Below, in pieces: positions 7,519 through 16,540 of a stretch of DNA of 64,000 nucleotides. Numbering within the stretch: the stretch's first letter is position 1; each line of letters opens with the position of its first letter. This stretch comes from Novosphingobium sp. SG919 (GTDB taxonomy: Bacteria > Pseudomonadota > Alphaproteobacteria > Sphingomonadales > Sphingomonadaceae), in the NCBI RefSeq assembly GCF_012932495.1, contig NZ_JABCNG010000002.1, positions 664,730-728,729 of the forward strand, read 5' to 3'. A model generated the notes under the pieces. That model was not told the DNA's origin, ran no database searches, and was given only the letters and a program-made list of their open reading frames with translations. A program made the position numbers and the translations under genes.

Positions 7519-9285
7519 TCAGACCTTCTGGGCGATGAAGGCGCGCCAGCCGCCCAGCGCGGTGATGTCTTGCGCCCCGGCAATCGCGCGCGGTTCGGCG
7601 ACAAAGCCCTTGACGCTGCTGCCGTCGGCCAGCGTTACCGTGCCGATGGCCAGCGGTGCGGGCACTTCCACGGTGAAGCTGCCGAATTCGGCCACGCCCA
7701 ATTCATAGACCTCCACGGCGATGGCCGCGCCATCATCGCTGTGGATCAGCGCCGGCTTGGGCGGCACGCTGTCGGCCATGGCATAGAGCTTGTAGCTGGG
7801 TGCGGTGGTCGTCGCTTCCACGAACGTCGCGTTGCGGCTGGTCAATTGCCAGTGCAGCGGCATGTCTTTCAGGTGCGCGCCGACAACGGCGAGTTTCACG
7901 GTCTGCATCTTGCCCTCCAGATCGAGCGGGGGTGGGGGTGGCAGATTGGCCACCGAGAGATAGGCGTCGGCCAGATCGAGCAGCGCGCGGTCGCTGTCGG
8001 CCGGGCCGATCAGCGTAATGCCAAAGCCGGTGGCGTTGGCCCTCACGCCGGCCGGCACGGCGAGCGCGGCCATGTCGAGCAGGTTGACGAAATTGGTGTA
8101 GAACCCAAGGTTGCTGTTGAGCGCGATGGGCGCTGCCGCCAGTTCCGCCACGCGATAGGCGGTGCCGGTGGTGGGGAACGCGAGCGCGTCGATCTCGTCC
8201 CACAGCTGGTCGGCATGGCGCTTCAATTCGGCCAGGCGATAGATACCGTTGAACAGCTCCACCGCGCTCTTGTCCAAGCCCGGTTCCACCACGGCGCGCA
8301 CGGTGGGATCGATCGCGCCGGGATTTTCCGCCAGCAACGTGGCCAGCGCGGCGGTGCGCTCTGCCACCCATGGCCCGCCATAGAGCAACTGCGCCGCTTC
8401 CTGCAGCGGGGCGTAGTCGATTTCCACCAGCGTGCCGATCTGGCTGAGGTTTTCCAGCGCGCGATCATAGCAATATTCGGATTCCGCGTCGCCGAACCAT
8501 TGCCGCTGCTGGCGCTTGGGCACGCCGATGACCCGGCCAGCGATGGGCTTGTCGGCCAGCGACTTGGACCACGGATCAGCCGCGTCATAGCCGGCCACGA
8601 CATGATCGACCAAACGCGCATCGGCCGTATCGGCCGTGAACACCGATATGCAATCGAGCGAGCGGCAGGCCGGCACCAGGCCCGAGGTGGACCAGCGGCC
8701 CTTGGTGGGTTTCATGCCCACGAGGTGGTTGAACGCGGCGGGCACGCGGCCCGATCCGGCGGTGTCGGTGCCCAGCGCAAAGGGCACCAGGCCCGCCGCC
8801 ACAGCAATGGACGAGCCGGAGCTGGAGCCGCCCGAAACATAAGCCAGGTTGCTGGCATTGCGCGGAATGCCATAAGGGCTGCGCGTGCCGACGAGGCCCG
8901 TGGCGAACTGATCCAGGTTGGTCTTGCCAACGCAGATCGCGCCCGCCGCTTCCAGCCGCGCCACCACCGTGGCCGATGCCGCCGGATCGAAGGCGAAGGC
9001 CGGGCAGGCCGCCGTGGTGGCCAGGCCGGCCACGTCGATATTGTCTTTTGCGGCAAAGGGCACGCCGGCCAGTGGCAAGTGCTCGCCCGCCGCGACGCGC
9101 GCGTCCACTGCCGCAGCTTTGGCAAGCAGCGTTTCGGGCGCGGCGCGGCTGATCCAGATCTGGGGCTGGACCGCCTCATAGGCGGCAATGCGCGCCAGGG
9201 TCTGTTCCATCACCGCGTGGGCGGTGGTTTCGCCATCGTGGACGGCGGCGGCCAGGTTGCTGGCGGAGAGACGCGGCGCGCTCAT
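7519..9285 (-). CDS. atzF: allophanate hydrolase
   Basis: 588 residues, the usual size of AtzF-type allophanate hydrolase (allophanate to 2 NH3 + 2 CO2). The N-terminal amidase-signature domain has the Ser-cisSer-Lys triad: Lys80 in FAAKDNID, the cis-serine in SGGSSSGSS (about 151-159) and nucleophile Ser178 in GTDTAGSGR. The C-terminal 150 residues form the extra allophanate-hydrolase domain, including TVKLAVVGAHLKDMPLHWQL. The ATG at 9285 overlaps the carboxylase stop as ATGA, so translation is coupled; in-frame starts further upstream lie inside the carboxylase. It catalyses the last step of guanidine or urea breakdown in this operon. Confidence 0.96.
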   Translation of the reverse strand: MSAPRLSASNLAAAVHDGETTAHAVMEQTLARIAAYEAVQPQIWISRAAPETLLAKAAAVDARVAAGEHLPLAGVPFAAKDNIDVAGLATTAACPAFAFDPAASATVVARLEAAGAICVGKTNLDQFATGLVGTRSPYGIPRNASNLAYVSGGSSSGSSIAVAAGLVPFALGTDTAGSGRVPAAFNHLVGMKPTKGRWSTSGLVPACRSLDCISVFTADTADARLVDHVVAGYDAADPWSKSLADKPIAGRVIGVPKRQQRQWFGDAESEYCYDRALENLSQIGTLVEIDYAPLQEAAQLLYGGPWVAERTAALATLLAENPGAIDPTVRAVVEPGLDKSAVELFNGIYRLAELKRHADQLWDEIDALAFPTTGTAYRVAELAAAPIALNSNLGFYTNFVNLLDMAALAVPAGVRANATGFGITLIGPADSDRALLDLADAYLSVANLPPPPPLDLEGKMQTVKLAVVGAHLKDMPLHWQLTSRNATFVEATTTAPSYKLYAMADSVPPKPALIHSDDGAAIAVEVYELGVAEFGSFTVEVPAPLAIGTVTLADGSSVKGFVAEPRAIAGAQDITALGGWRAFIAQKV

Positions 9286-12200
9286 GCGTGCCTCCGCAGC
9301 GCGAGCATCGGGGCACCGGGTTGCAGGGCCTGTTTCTCCTGCATGTAGAGCGCGGCGACCACGCCGCTGCCGGGGCTTTCCACCGCGCATTCCATCTTCA
9401 TCGCCTCCAGCACGGCGATGGTATCGCCGGCTTTCACTTCATCGCCTTCGGCAACCAGCAGCTTCCACACGCTGCCGCCGAACGGCGCCTCGACCAAGTC
9501 CGCGCCATCGGGCACGTCAACGCTACCGGCGACCGGGGCATCGGCATCGGCCAGGTCGGTCACGCGGTCGAATTCGCCACGCCGCTGCCAGTCAGCGCGT
9601 TCTTCATCGAAAGCGGCCACGCGCTGCGCTTCGAACGCGGCGATTTCGGCGGCATTGTCGGCGAGGAACTGGCGATAATCGGCCAGGCGGAATTCCGATG
9701 GCTCGATCCGGATCGAACGGCGCCCGGTGGGGAAATCGCGGCGCCATTCCACCAGCTCTTCGGCGCTGACCGGATAGAAGCGGATCTGGTCGAAGAAGCG
9801 CAGCAGCCAGGGCTTGCCCTCGATAAAGGCGTCTGTCTGGCGGTGGGTGTTCCACACCTGGATGGTGCGGCCGAACAGCTGATAGCCGCCGGGCCCTTCC
9901 ATGCCATAGATGCACATATAGGCGCCGCCGATGCCGACCACGTTGGGCGGGGTCCAGGTGCGGGCCGGATTGTACTTGGTGGTGACCAGGCGATGGCGCG
10001 GATCGACCGGGGTGGCGACCGGCGCGCCCAGGTAAACATCGCCCAGCCCCATGACGAGGTAGTTGGCCTCGAAAATCAGGTTCTCGACCGCCGCTGCATC
10101 AGCCAGGCCGTTGACGCGGCGGATGAATTCGATGTTGTCCGGGCACCACGGCGCGTCGTCGCGCACCGCGCCCATGTACTTCTCGATCGTCTCGATCGTT
10201 GCGGGATCGCGCCAGCTCAAGGGCAAGTGCACGATGCGCGAGGGGATGGTGAAATCCTCCAAGTCGCCCAAGTGCTCTTCCGCCGCGATCAGCGCGGCGA
10301 GCATCGCCTGCTGGTTGAGCCCGAGGCCATCGAAATGGACCTGGAGCGAGCGGATGCCGGGCACCACGTCGATCACGCCGGGCAGGGCCATGCGCTCCAG
10401 CTCGGTCATCAAGGCGTGCACGCGGATGCGCAGCTCGATATCGAGCGTGATCGGCCCGTATTCGACCAGGATGTTGCGATCGCCCTGCTGGCGATAGACG
10501 GTGCGCGGGCGCGCGCCTTGCGCGGCGATTTCGGCAAGGATCGGCGAAAGTGTCTCGATCTCGCGCGCGGGGCGGGGAGCGGGCACGGTGCCGTCTTCCA
10601 CCAGCGCGCGTTGCGCCGCGTCGGCCGCCTGGGCATCGGCGATGGACACCGGCACGAAACGCAACCGGTCGCCGGGCACGAGTTGGCCGATCTTCCAGCG
10701 GTCTGCCGCGATCACCACGAAGGGGCAGACGAACCCGCCCAGCGACGGCCCATCGGGGCCCAGGATGATCGGCATGTCGCCGGTGAAATCCACCGCGCCG
10801 ATGGCATAAGGGTTGTCGTGGATGTTCGAGGGGTGCAGCCCCGCCTCGCCGCCATCGGCGCGGGCCCATTGCGGCTTGGGGCCGATCAGGCGCACGCCGG
10901 TGCGGTTGGAATTGTAGTGCACTTGCCAATCGGCGCCCACGACCATGGCGATATCTTCATCGGTGAAGAAATCGGGCGCGCCGTGCGGGCCATAAAGCAC
11001 GCGCAGGGTCCATTCGTTGCCCATCGCGGGCAGGGCCACGGCGGGCAGCGGCGCGGCGGTATCCTGCTGGCCCAGATGAACCACATCGCCCGCCACCAGG
11101 CGCCGGGCCGCATGGCCGCCGAACTGGCCCAGCTCGAACGTGGCGCGGCTGCCCAGATAGGGCGCGATATCGAGCCCGCCGGCAATCAGCAGATAGCCGC
11201 GCATGCCGCCGCCACGCGTGCGGCCCATGGCCAGAGTCTGCCCGGCGGCAATGTCCACCGCCTCACCCAGCGGCACGGCCTGGCCATCGAGCGTGGCACC
11301 GAAATCGGCCCCGGTCAGGCAGATGCGGGCCGGCGCGGTGAACGCCAGGGTCGGCCCGGTGTGAGTCATTTCCAGGCCCGCCATGCCTTCGGGATTGCCG
11401 AGCAGGCGGTTGCCCAGGCGGAACGACTGGTCGTCCATCGGGCCCGATGGCGGCACGCCCACGGCCCACAAGTGCTGGCGCCCCGGCCAATCCTGCACGG
11501 TGGTGGCGGTGCCGCCGCTGATCACGCGGAAACTGTCGGGCACGAATGTGATCGCGTCGAGCACGCGGGTGGATACGGCGCCCGTGACGAAGGCCTCGCT
11601 TGCCACCACGCGGCGCAGCCAGCGCAAGTTGGTCTCGATCCCGTCGACCCGTGCGCGTGCCAGCGCCTCCTGCATCGCCGCCACCGCCGCCTCGCGCGTG
11701 GGGCCATGCACGATCAGCTTGGCGAGCATGGGATCGTACCAGGCGCTCACTTCGGTGCCGGCGCTGACCCAGGTTTCGGTACGGATGTCAGCGGGAAATT
11801 CCACCGCCGTCAGCGTGCCCGAAGTGGGCCGGTAATCGAGCGCGGGATCTTCGGCATAGAGCCGCACTTGCACCGAATGGCCACTCGGCACGGTGGGCGG
11901 CGTATCGAGGAACGCAAAGTCTCCCGCGCCGCCGCGCACCATCCATTCGACCAGGTCGATACCCATGACCTCTTCGGTGACGCCGTGTTCGACCTGAAGG
12001 CGGGTGTTCATTTCCAGGAAGAAGAATTCCTGGGCATCGGCGTCATAAAGGAATTCCACCGTGCCGGCGGAGCGGTAGCGCGCCGCCTGGCCCAAGCGGA
12101 TGGCCGCGTCATAAAGCGCCTCGCGCACGGATTGCGGCAGCAGCGGGGCAGGGGCTTCTTCCACAACTTTCTGGTTGCGGCGTTGCAGGGAGCAGTCGCG

Positions 12201-12878
12201 CTCGCCCAGGGCGACGATGCGACCCTCGCCGTCGCCGAAGATCTGCACTTCGACATGGCGGGCGCGGCGCACGTAGCGTTCGAGGAACACGCCGGCATCG
12301 CCGAAATTGCTCTGCCCCAGGCGGGCCACGGTGGCAAAGCCCTCGCGCACGTCGGCCTCGCCCTCGCACACGCGCATGCCGATGCCACCGCCGCCAGCCG
12401 TGGCCTTGAGCATGATCGGATAGCCGATCGTGGCGGCCGCAGCGACTGCCTCTTCCTCGCTGGTCAAAAGGTCCGTGCCCGGCGCCAGCGGCACGCCGTG
12501 GGCCTTGGCCAGGTCGCGCGCGCTGTGTTTGAGCCCGAAAGTGCGGATGTTATCGGGCGTCGGCCCGATGAACACGATCCCTTCGGCCGCGCAGGCATCG
12601 GCAAAGTCGACGTTTTCCGCCAGGAAGCCATAGCCCGGGTGGATCGCCCCGGCGCCGGTTGCCTTCGCCGCCGCGATGATCGCGGGAATGTTGAGATAGC
12701 TTTCGCTGGCGCGCGCCGGGCCGATGCACACCGCCTCGTCGGCCAGGGCCACGTGGGCAGAGCCTTCGTCCGCCTGGGAATAGACCGCCACCGAACGCAG
12801 GCCCATCTGGCGCAGCGTGCGGATGATGCGGGTGGCGATGGCGCCGCGGTTGGCGATGAGAACGGTATCGAACATCAT
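9282..12878 (-). CDS. biotin-dependent urea/guanidine carboxylase
   Basis: 1198 residues, matching full-length bacterial urea carboxylase. Domains in order: biotin carboxylase N-domain (FDTVLIANRGAIATRI), ATP-grasp with the glycine-rich loop GGGGIGM and the EMNTRLQVEHGVTE motif, biotin carboxylase C-domain, then KipA-like and KipI-like carboxyltransferase halves from about residue 480, and a biotinyl domain near the C-terminus with VLEAMKMEC (biotin on the Lys). It ATP-dependently carboxylates urea or guanidine. The ATG at 12878 overlaps the upstream stop as ATGA. Bacterial carboxylases next to two DUF1989 proteins have been shown in Pseudomonas syringae to act on guanidine, giving carboxyguanidine, which DUF1989 deiminates to allophanate. 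That is my preferred reading; true urea activity is the alternative. Confidence 0.95.
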   Translation of the reverse strand: MMFDTVLIANRGAIATRIIRTLRQMGLRSVAVYSQADEGSAHVALADEAVCIGPARASESYLNIPAIIAAAKATGAGAIHPGYGFLAENVDFADACAAEGIVFIGPTPDNIRTFGLKHSARDLAKAHGVPLAPGTDLLTSEEEAVAAAATIGYPIMLKATAGGGGIGMRVCEGEADVREGFATVARLGQSNFGDAGVFLERYVRRARHVEVQIFGDGEGRIVALGERDCSLQRRNQKVVEEAPAPLLPQSVREALYDAAIRLGQAARYRSAGTVEFLYDADAQEFFFLEMNTRLQVEHGVTEEVMGIDLVEWMVRGGAGDFAFLDTPPTVPSGHSVQVRLYAEDPALDYRPTSGTLTAVEFPADIRTETWVSAGTEVSAWYDPMLAKLIVHGPTREAAVAAMQEALARARVDGIETNLRWLRRVVASEAFVTGAVSTRVLDAITFVPDSFRVISGGTATTVQDWPGRQHLWAVGVPPSGPMDDQSFRLGNRLLGNPEGMAGLEMTHTGPTLAFTAPARICLTGADFGATLDGQAVPLGEAVDIAAGQTLAMGRTRGGGMRGYLLIAGGLDIAPYLGSRATFELGQFGGHAARRLVAGDVVHLGQQDTAAPLPAVALPAMGNEWTLRVLYGPHGAPDFFTDEDIAMVVGADWQVHYNSNRTGVRLIGPKPQWARADGGEAGLHPSNIHDNPYAIGAVDFTGDMPIILGPDGPSLGGFVCPFVVIAADRWKIGQLVPGDRLRFVPVSIADAQAADAAQRALVEDGTVPAPRPAREIETLSPILAEIAAQGARPRTVYRQQGDRNILVEYGPITLDIELRIRVHALMTELERMALPGVIDVVPGIRSLQVHFDGLGLNQQAMLAALIAAEEHLGDLEDFTIPSRIVHLPLSWRDPATIETIEKYMGAVRDDAPWCPDNIEFIRRVNGLADAAAVENLIFEANYLVMGLGDVYLGAPVATPVDPRHRLVTTKYNPARTWTPPNVVGIGGAYMCIYGMEGPGGYQLFGRTIQVWNTHRQTDAFIEGKPWLLRFFDQIRFYPVSAEELVEWRRDFPTGRRSIRIEPSEFRLADYRQFLADNAAEIAAFEAQRVAAFDEERADWQRRGEFDRVTDLADADAPVAGSVDVPDGADLVEAPFGGSVWKLLVAEGDEVKAGDTIAVLEAMKMECAVESPGSGVVAALYMQEKQALQPGAPMLALRRHA

Positions 12879-13513
12879 GCAGCGGCCACGATCATGCGCA
12901 CGGGGGTGGGATTGAAAGCGTTGCAGGGGTTGTTGATCTGCGGGCAATTGGACACGACCACGATCACGTCCATCTCTGCGCGCAAGTCCACCGTCAGGCC
13001 CGGCGCGGAAATGCCATCGACAATGCCCAGCGACCCATCGGCTTCCACCGGCACGTTCATGAAGAAGTTGATGTTGGAAACGATGTCGCGCTTGCCGCGC
13101 CCTTCCCAAAGGTTTGCCTCAAGGAAGTTTTCGACGCAGGCATGTTGCGACTTGGTGTGATGACCATAACGCAAGGTGTTGGATTCGCACGAACAGGCCC
13201 CGCCGATCGTGTCGTGATATTCCACCGCGCTGGCCGTGATCGTCATCATCGCGCGCCCTTCGTTGGAACGCAGCACGGTGCCGGTGCGCAGGAACAGGTT
13301 GCCTTGTGCCGCCACGGTATCCTGCGCGGAATAGCGTTCGGCATCGTCGGCCGCGCTATAGAGCAGGAAATCGACCGCCTGGTTGCCCTCCAGATCGACG
13401 ATGCGCAGCGTCTGGCCCTTGGCAACATGGTAGAGCCAGGGCGCGCGGGCGGGCACGATCTCGTCGTGCACGATGGTGGCCGGCAGCCCGGCGAGATGAA
13501 GATCGCTCGACAT
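12875..13513 (-). CDS. DUF1989 protein, urea carboxylase-associated protein 2 (carboxyguanidine deiminase subunit)
   Basis: 212 residues from the ATG at 13513. The DUF1989 core is visible: a KGQTLRIVDLEGNQAVDFL strand pair, then GGACSCESNTLRYG with two cysteines and HACVENFL with a third, which are candidate metal or catalytic ligands. In the characterised guanidine pathway the two DUF1989 subunits form a carboxyguanidine deiminase feeding allophanate hydrolase. The stop overlaps the carboxylase start; the partner subunit gene ends 17 bp upstream. It is similar in fold to its upstream neighbour, so the pair likely arose by duplication and forms a heteromer. The assignment of which subunit is catalytic is not attempted. 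Confidence 0.9.
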   Translation of the reverse strand: MSSDLHLAGLPATIVHDEIVPARAPWLYHVAKGQTLRIVDLEGNQAVDFLLYSAADDAERYSAQDTVAAQGNLFLRTGTVLRSNEGRAMMTITASAVEYHDTIGGACSCESNTLRYGHHTKSQHACVENFLEANLWEGRGKRDIVSNINFFMNVPVEADGSLGIVDGISAPGLTVDLRAEMDVIVVVSNCPQINNPCNAFNPTPVRMIVAAA

Positions 13514-13530
13514 GGGTATCCGTCCTTTGC

Positions 13531-14370
13531 TCAGCGGCGGAAATAGTCTTCGACATTGAGGAAGGCGCGCAGGCCTTCGGGCGTCGCATTGCGGATGGGA
13601 TCGTTGCCCAGCGTCACCGGGCCGCGCCAGGCCGTGGCGCGCAGCGGGGTGACAGTATATTCGCCGCGCGGATCGAGCACGTGGGGCACGTTGGCGATCA
13701 CCACGATCACGTCCATTTCCGCGCGCAGCAAGATCTCGCGCCCCGGTGCAAAGGGGCCGACCAGCGGGGTGATCGTGCCGTCTTCCTCGATCCGCGTGCC
13801 CTTGAACAGGTTGATGCACGGGTGCACGTCGCGCCGCGTCAGGCCGTGCTTGGCCGCGCCGAGTAGAAAGCGGTCGCGCCCGTTGGGATGGGCACCGCTG
13901 TTGCGCCCTTCGCCATATTTGGCGGCATTGGTGGCCGCGTTGGACGTGCCGGCAAAGCAATCGTGCGTGCCCGCGCCATCTTCCACGATCGACAGCAGCA
14001 CGCGGCCCATGTCGGACAGCAGGAGCTTGCCCGCGCCGAGATAGGCGTTCCACTGCACTTTCACCGTATCGGCCACGTTGAGCCGCTCGGTGGGCATGGC
14101 GGCGTTGAACACTTGCAGCCCGGCGCAGGCATCGCCGCGCGTGTCGATCAGGCGCAGCCGCGTACCGCGCGCCAGAACCCGCGTGGCATAGCCGCCCGCG
14201 GCAATGGTTTCTTCCCACAACAGGTCCGCCGGGGCCACGCCCTGGGGCAGGTCATCCGCCTTGGGCGGCAGCACGGGCATGGTTTCCACCACGGTGCCGC
14301 CCATGCTGCGGGCGTGATCGCGCGCAGCATGGGGGTTGGCGAGGGGGGATGTAACGAGCGTATCGGTCAT
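13531..14370 (-). CDS. DUF1989 protein, urea carboxylase-associated protein 1 (carboxyguanidine deiminase subunit)
   Basis: 279 residues, longer at the N-terminus than its partner. It shows the DUF1989 pattern: ARGTRLRLIDTRGDACAGLQVFNA, then EDGAGTHDCFAGTSN with a conserved-looking His-Asp-Cys, and RDVHPCINLFKG. The ATG at 14370 overlaps the regulator stop as ATGA. Known role by family: one half of the two-subunit deiminase that converts carboxyguanidine to allophanate plus ammonia. Presence of both subunits is the main reason to regard the operon as guanidine-degrading rather than purely urea-degrading. Confidence 0.9.
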   Translation of the reverse strand: MTDTLVTSPLANPHAARDHARSMGGTVVETMPVLPPKADDLPQGVAPADLLWEETIAAGGYATRVLARGTRLRLIDTRGDACAGLQVFNAAMPTERLNVADTVKVQWNAYLGAGKLLLSDMGRVLLSIVEDGAGTHDCFAGTSNAATNAAKYGEGRNSGAHPNGRDRFLLGAAKHGLTRRDVHPCINLFKGTRIEEDGTITPLVGPFAPGREILLRAEMDVIVVIANVPHVLDPRGEYTVTPLRATAWRGPVTLGNDPIRNATPEGLRAFLNVEDYFRR

Positions 14371-14846
14371 GCGGCCGCTCCATCGGATGCGTCCTTGCCG
14401 TCGTCCTGGACATAGATCGGCGGCAGCAGGGCAGTGGTGGTGACAAGTTCGAGTTGCTGGACGCCGCGCACCCGGCGCAGCGCGTCGGACAGTTCCTTGA
14501 GCCGCACGGCCGGGCCCTGCACCAGCAGGACTTCCAGGCTCTGGTCGTCTTCCAGGAAGACGTGCTGGGCCGAAATAACTTCCTTGAGGTAATCGGCCTG
14601 GGTCTGCGCCAGTTGGTGGCGCACGCGGCCGCGGTCGCCGCGATAGACCAGGGTGACCGTGCCGGCGAGCATCTCGTCGGGGCGGGTCAGGGCTTCGTGC
14701 TCGGCCAGGGCATGGCGGATCAGTTCGGCAATCAGTTGCGAGCGCGAGGGCAACTGGCGTTCTTCCACCATCATGTCGAGCTTGCGGAACAAGTCTGCCG
14801 GCAAGCTCATGCTCAACCGGGCGAGCGTGGCGGTCTCGCTGCTCAT
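14367..14846 (-). CDS. NikR-like ribbon-helix-helix transcriptional regulator lacking most nickel ligands
   Basis: 159 residues. An N-terminal CopG/MetJ-type ribbon-helix-helix (ARLSMSLPADLFRKLDMMVE..., about residues 9-50) is followed by an ACT-like C-terminal domain aligning with NikR. The NikR nickel site needs one His from the 'HHHHD' stretch and the His-x-His...Cys of 'LHVHINHDDCLE'. Here the second block reads AQHVFLEDDQSLE: the first His remains, the second is Phe and the Cys is Ser; the first block reads TQADYLKEV with no His. A high-affinity square-planar nickel site is therefore unlikely. The ATG at 14846 lies 16 bp after the ATPase stop, and the stop overlaps UAAP1. It probably regulates this operon through the paired NikR-architecture dyads at 17683-17708 and 18010-18035. 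Confidence 0.85.
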   Translation of the reverse strand: MSSETATLARLSMSLPADLFRKLDMMVEERQLPSRSQLIAELIRHALAEHEALTRPDEMLAGTVTLVYRGDRGRVRHQLAQTQADYLKEVISAQHVFLEDDQSLEVLLVQGPAVRLKELSDALRRVRGVQQLELVTTTALLPPIYVQDDGKDASDGAAA

Positions 14847-14862
14847 GGGCGGTTCTCTCTCG

Positions 14863-15654
14863 TCATACGGCAAACCTTTGCGGCGGTGCCTGTTCTGCTT
14901 CGGCCTGGGCAGGTGCGGCCTCGTCGTCTTCGCGCGGGCGCAACGGCAGGTCATAGACCACGGTGGCGCCATAGCGGTGCGGCGCGTGGGGATCGTGGCG
15001 GCGCTTGTCGAGCGCGAGCACCCGCGTGCCCAGCGAAAACGCCTCGCGGATGTCGTGCGTGACCATGATCACGGTCAGCGCATGTTCGCGCCACAAGCGG
15101 CGGATCAGCAAGTGCATGTCGGCCCGGATGCCCGGATCGAGCGCGCCGAACGGTTCATCCAGCAAGAGGATGCGCGGCCGCTTGAGCAGGGCCTGGGCGA
15201 TTGCCAGGCGCTGCTGCATGCCGCCCGAAAGCTGCGCGGGATAGAGATGCAGCGCATCGCCCAGCCCCACGGCTTCGAGCATTGCGGTGGCTTCTTCCTG
15301 CGCGGCGCGGCGGGCGGCGCCGAACAGGCGGGCCAGCAGCGGCGATTGCGCACATTCCAGGCCGAACATGGTGTTTTGCAACGCGGTGAGGTGCGGGAAC
15401 ACCGAATAGCGTTGGAACACCACGCCGCGATCGGGGCCGCATTCGGGCGGCAGGACCGTGCCGTCCAGGCTGATCGTGCCGCGCGTGGGCACTTCCTGGC
15501 CCAGCACGAGGCGGAGCAGGCTGCTCTTGCCCGCGCCCGAGGGACCGACGATCGAAACGAAGCTGCCGGCGGCAACATCGAGGTTGATCTTTTCCAGGAC
15601 GATCTTGTCCCCGAATTCAACCCAGACGTTGCGAAGCGAAAGGAGCGTGGTCAA
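14863..15654 (-). CDS. ABC transporter ATP-binding protein, guanidine/urea operon
   Basis: 263 residues of a standard importer ATPase: Walker A GPSGAGKSS (about residues 40-48), signature LSGGMQQRLAIAQAL, Walker B ILLLDEPFGALDPG and H-loop VTHDIREAF. The start is taken as TTG at 15654, whose TG overlaps the permease TGA; a GGAG lies 7 bp upstream and this start gives the expected LTTLLSLRNVWVEFG beginning. No ATG is available that leaves the family N-terminus intact without entering the permease. It energises the permease encoded just upstream, forming a nitrate/taurine/urea-type importer with the lipoprotein at 17623. Confidence 0.92.
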   Translation of the reverse strand: MTTLLSLRNVWVEFGDKIVLEKINLDVAAGSFVSIVGPSGAGKSSLLRLVLGQEVPTRGTISLDGTVLPPECGPDRGVVFQRYSVFPHLTALQNTMFGLECAQSPLLARLFGAARRAAQEEATAMLEAVGLGDALHLYPAQLSGGMQQRLAIAQALLKRPRILLLDEPFGALDPGIRADMHLLIRRLWREHALTVIMVTHDIREAFSLGTRVLALDKRRHDPHAPHRYGATVVYDLPLRPREDDEAAPAQAEAEQAPPQRFAV

Positions 15655-16466
15655 TGGCTTGCTCCATAGGCCCAGGGGAAGGCGCGGCGGCTTGCCTGGG
15701 ACAGGGCAAAGTCCATGGCGATGGCCAACAGCGCAATCCACGCCACATAGGGAATGATCACATCCATCGAGAGATAGCGCCGCACCAGGAAGATGCGATA
15801 GCCAAGCCCGGTGTCCGACGCGATCGCTTCTGCCGAGATCAGGAAGACCCATGCAGGCCCAAGCGCCAGGCGCACCGCCTGGATCAGGCGCGGCATCGCC
15901 TGGGGCAGGGCAACGCGGATCATGATCTGCCAGCTGCTGGCCCCCAGCGTCTGCGCCTTGATGATCTGTTCGCGCGGCAGGCTGGCGATGTGGTCGGTGA
16001 TGTCGCGGATCATCGCCGGGGCGATCCCCACCACGATCAGCGCCACCTTGGCCGTTTCACCCAGGCCCAGCGCGATGAACAGGATGGGCAGCAGCGCGAT
16101 CGGCGGGATGACGGCGATGGCGGTGACCAGCGGCCCGAGCGTGGCACGCACCGGCGGCAGCACGCCCAGCACCAGGCCGGCCACCAGCGCGCCCAGCGTG
16201 GCAAGGCCCAGGCCAAGGCCGAGGCGTTCCAGGCTGGCCAGCGTGTCGGTCCAGAAAAGGAAGTGGCCCGACAGCGGATCGGCCTGGAACAGCAGGGCCG
16301 AAAGACCGCGCGCCATGGCATCGGGCAGGGGCAGGATCTTGTCCGACGGGTTGAGCGCGTGACGCTGCGCCGCCAGGACGAGATAGACCACCAGCAAGGC
16401 CAGGATCGGCAGGGCGCCGGCGATCATCCTGTCGTTGCGGCGCATGTTTCGGTTGACCCACCGCAT
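15651..16466 (-). CDS. ABC transporter permease, guanidine/urea operon
   Basis: 271 residues from the ATG at 16466, with an AGGGATG ribosome site; an ATG three codons upstream (16475) is nearly as good. About six hydrophobic segments and the binding-protein-dependent permease (EAA-loop) motif around EQIIKAQTLGASSWQIMIRVALPQAMPR are present. It is of the taurine/nitrate/urea (SsuC-like) type. Its stop overlaps the TTG start of the ATPase. It forms the inner-membrane channel of the importer; substrate is probably guanidine, urea or a small amide by operon context. Confidence 0.92.
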   Translation of the reverse strand: MRWVNRNMRRNDRMIAGALPILALLVVYLVLAAQRHALNPSDKILPLPDAMARGLSALLFQADPLSGHFLFWTDTLASLERLGLGLGLATLGALVAGLVLGVLPPVRATLGPLVTAIAVIPPIALLPILFIALGLGETAKVALIVVGIAPAMIRDITDHIASLPREQIIKAQTLGASSWQIMIRVALPQAMPRLIQAVRLALGPAWVFLISAEAIASDTGLGYRIFLVRRYLSMDVIIPYVAWIALLAIAMDFALSQASRRAFPWAYGASH

Positions 16467-16540
16467 GGTGTGCATCCCTGTTGCAACGGCCGATCGACGC
16501 GGCCAGAGGATGAGGCGGCGCACGCAGGCGCCGCCCGATG

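Noticed and set aside
9288..13160. Open frame of nearly 1300 codons antisense to the carboxylase
   Set aside because: Mirror image of a well-supported biotin carboxylase gene; His/Gly/Arg-rich with no recognisable domain or ribosome site.
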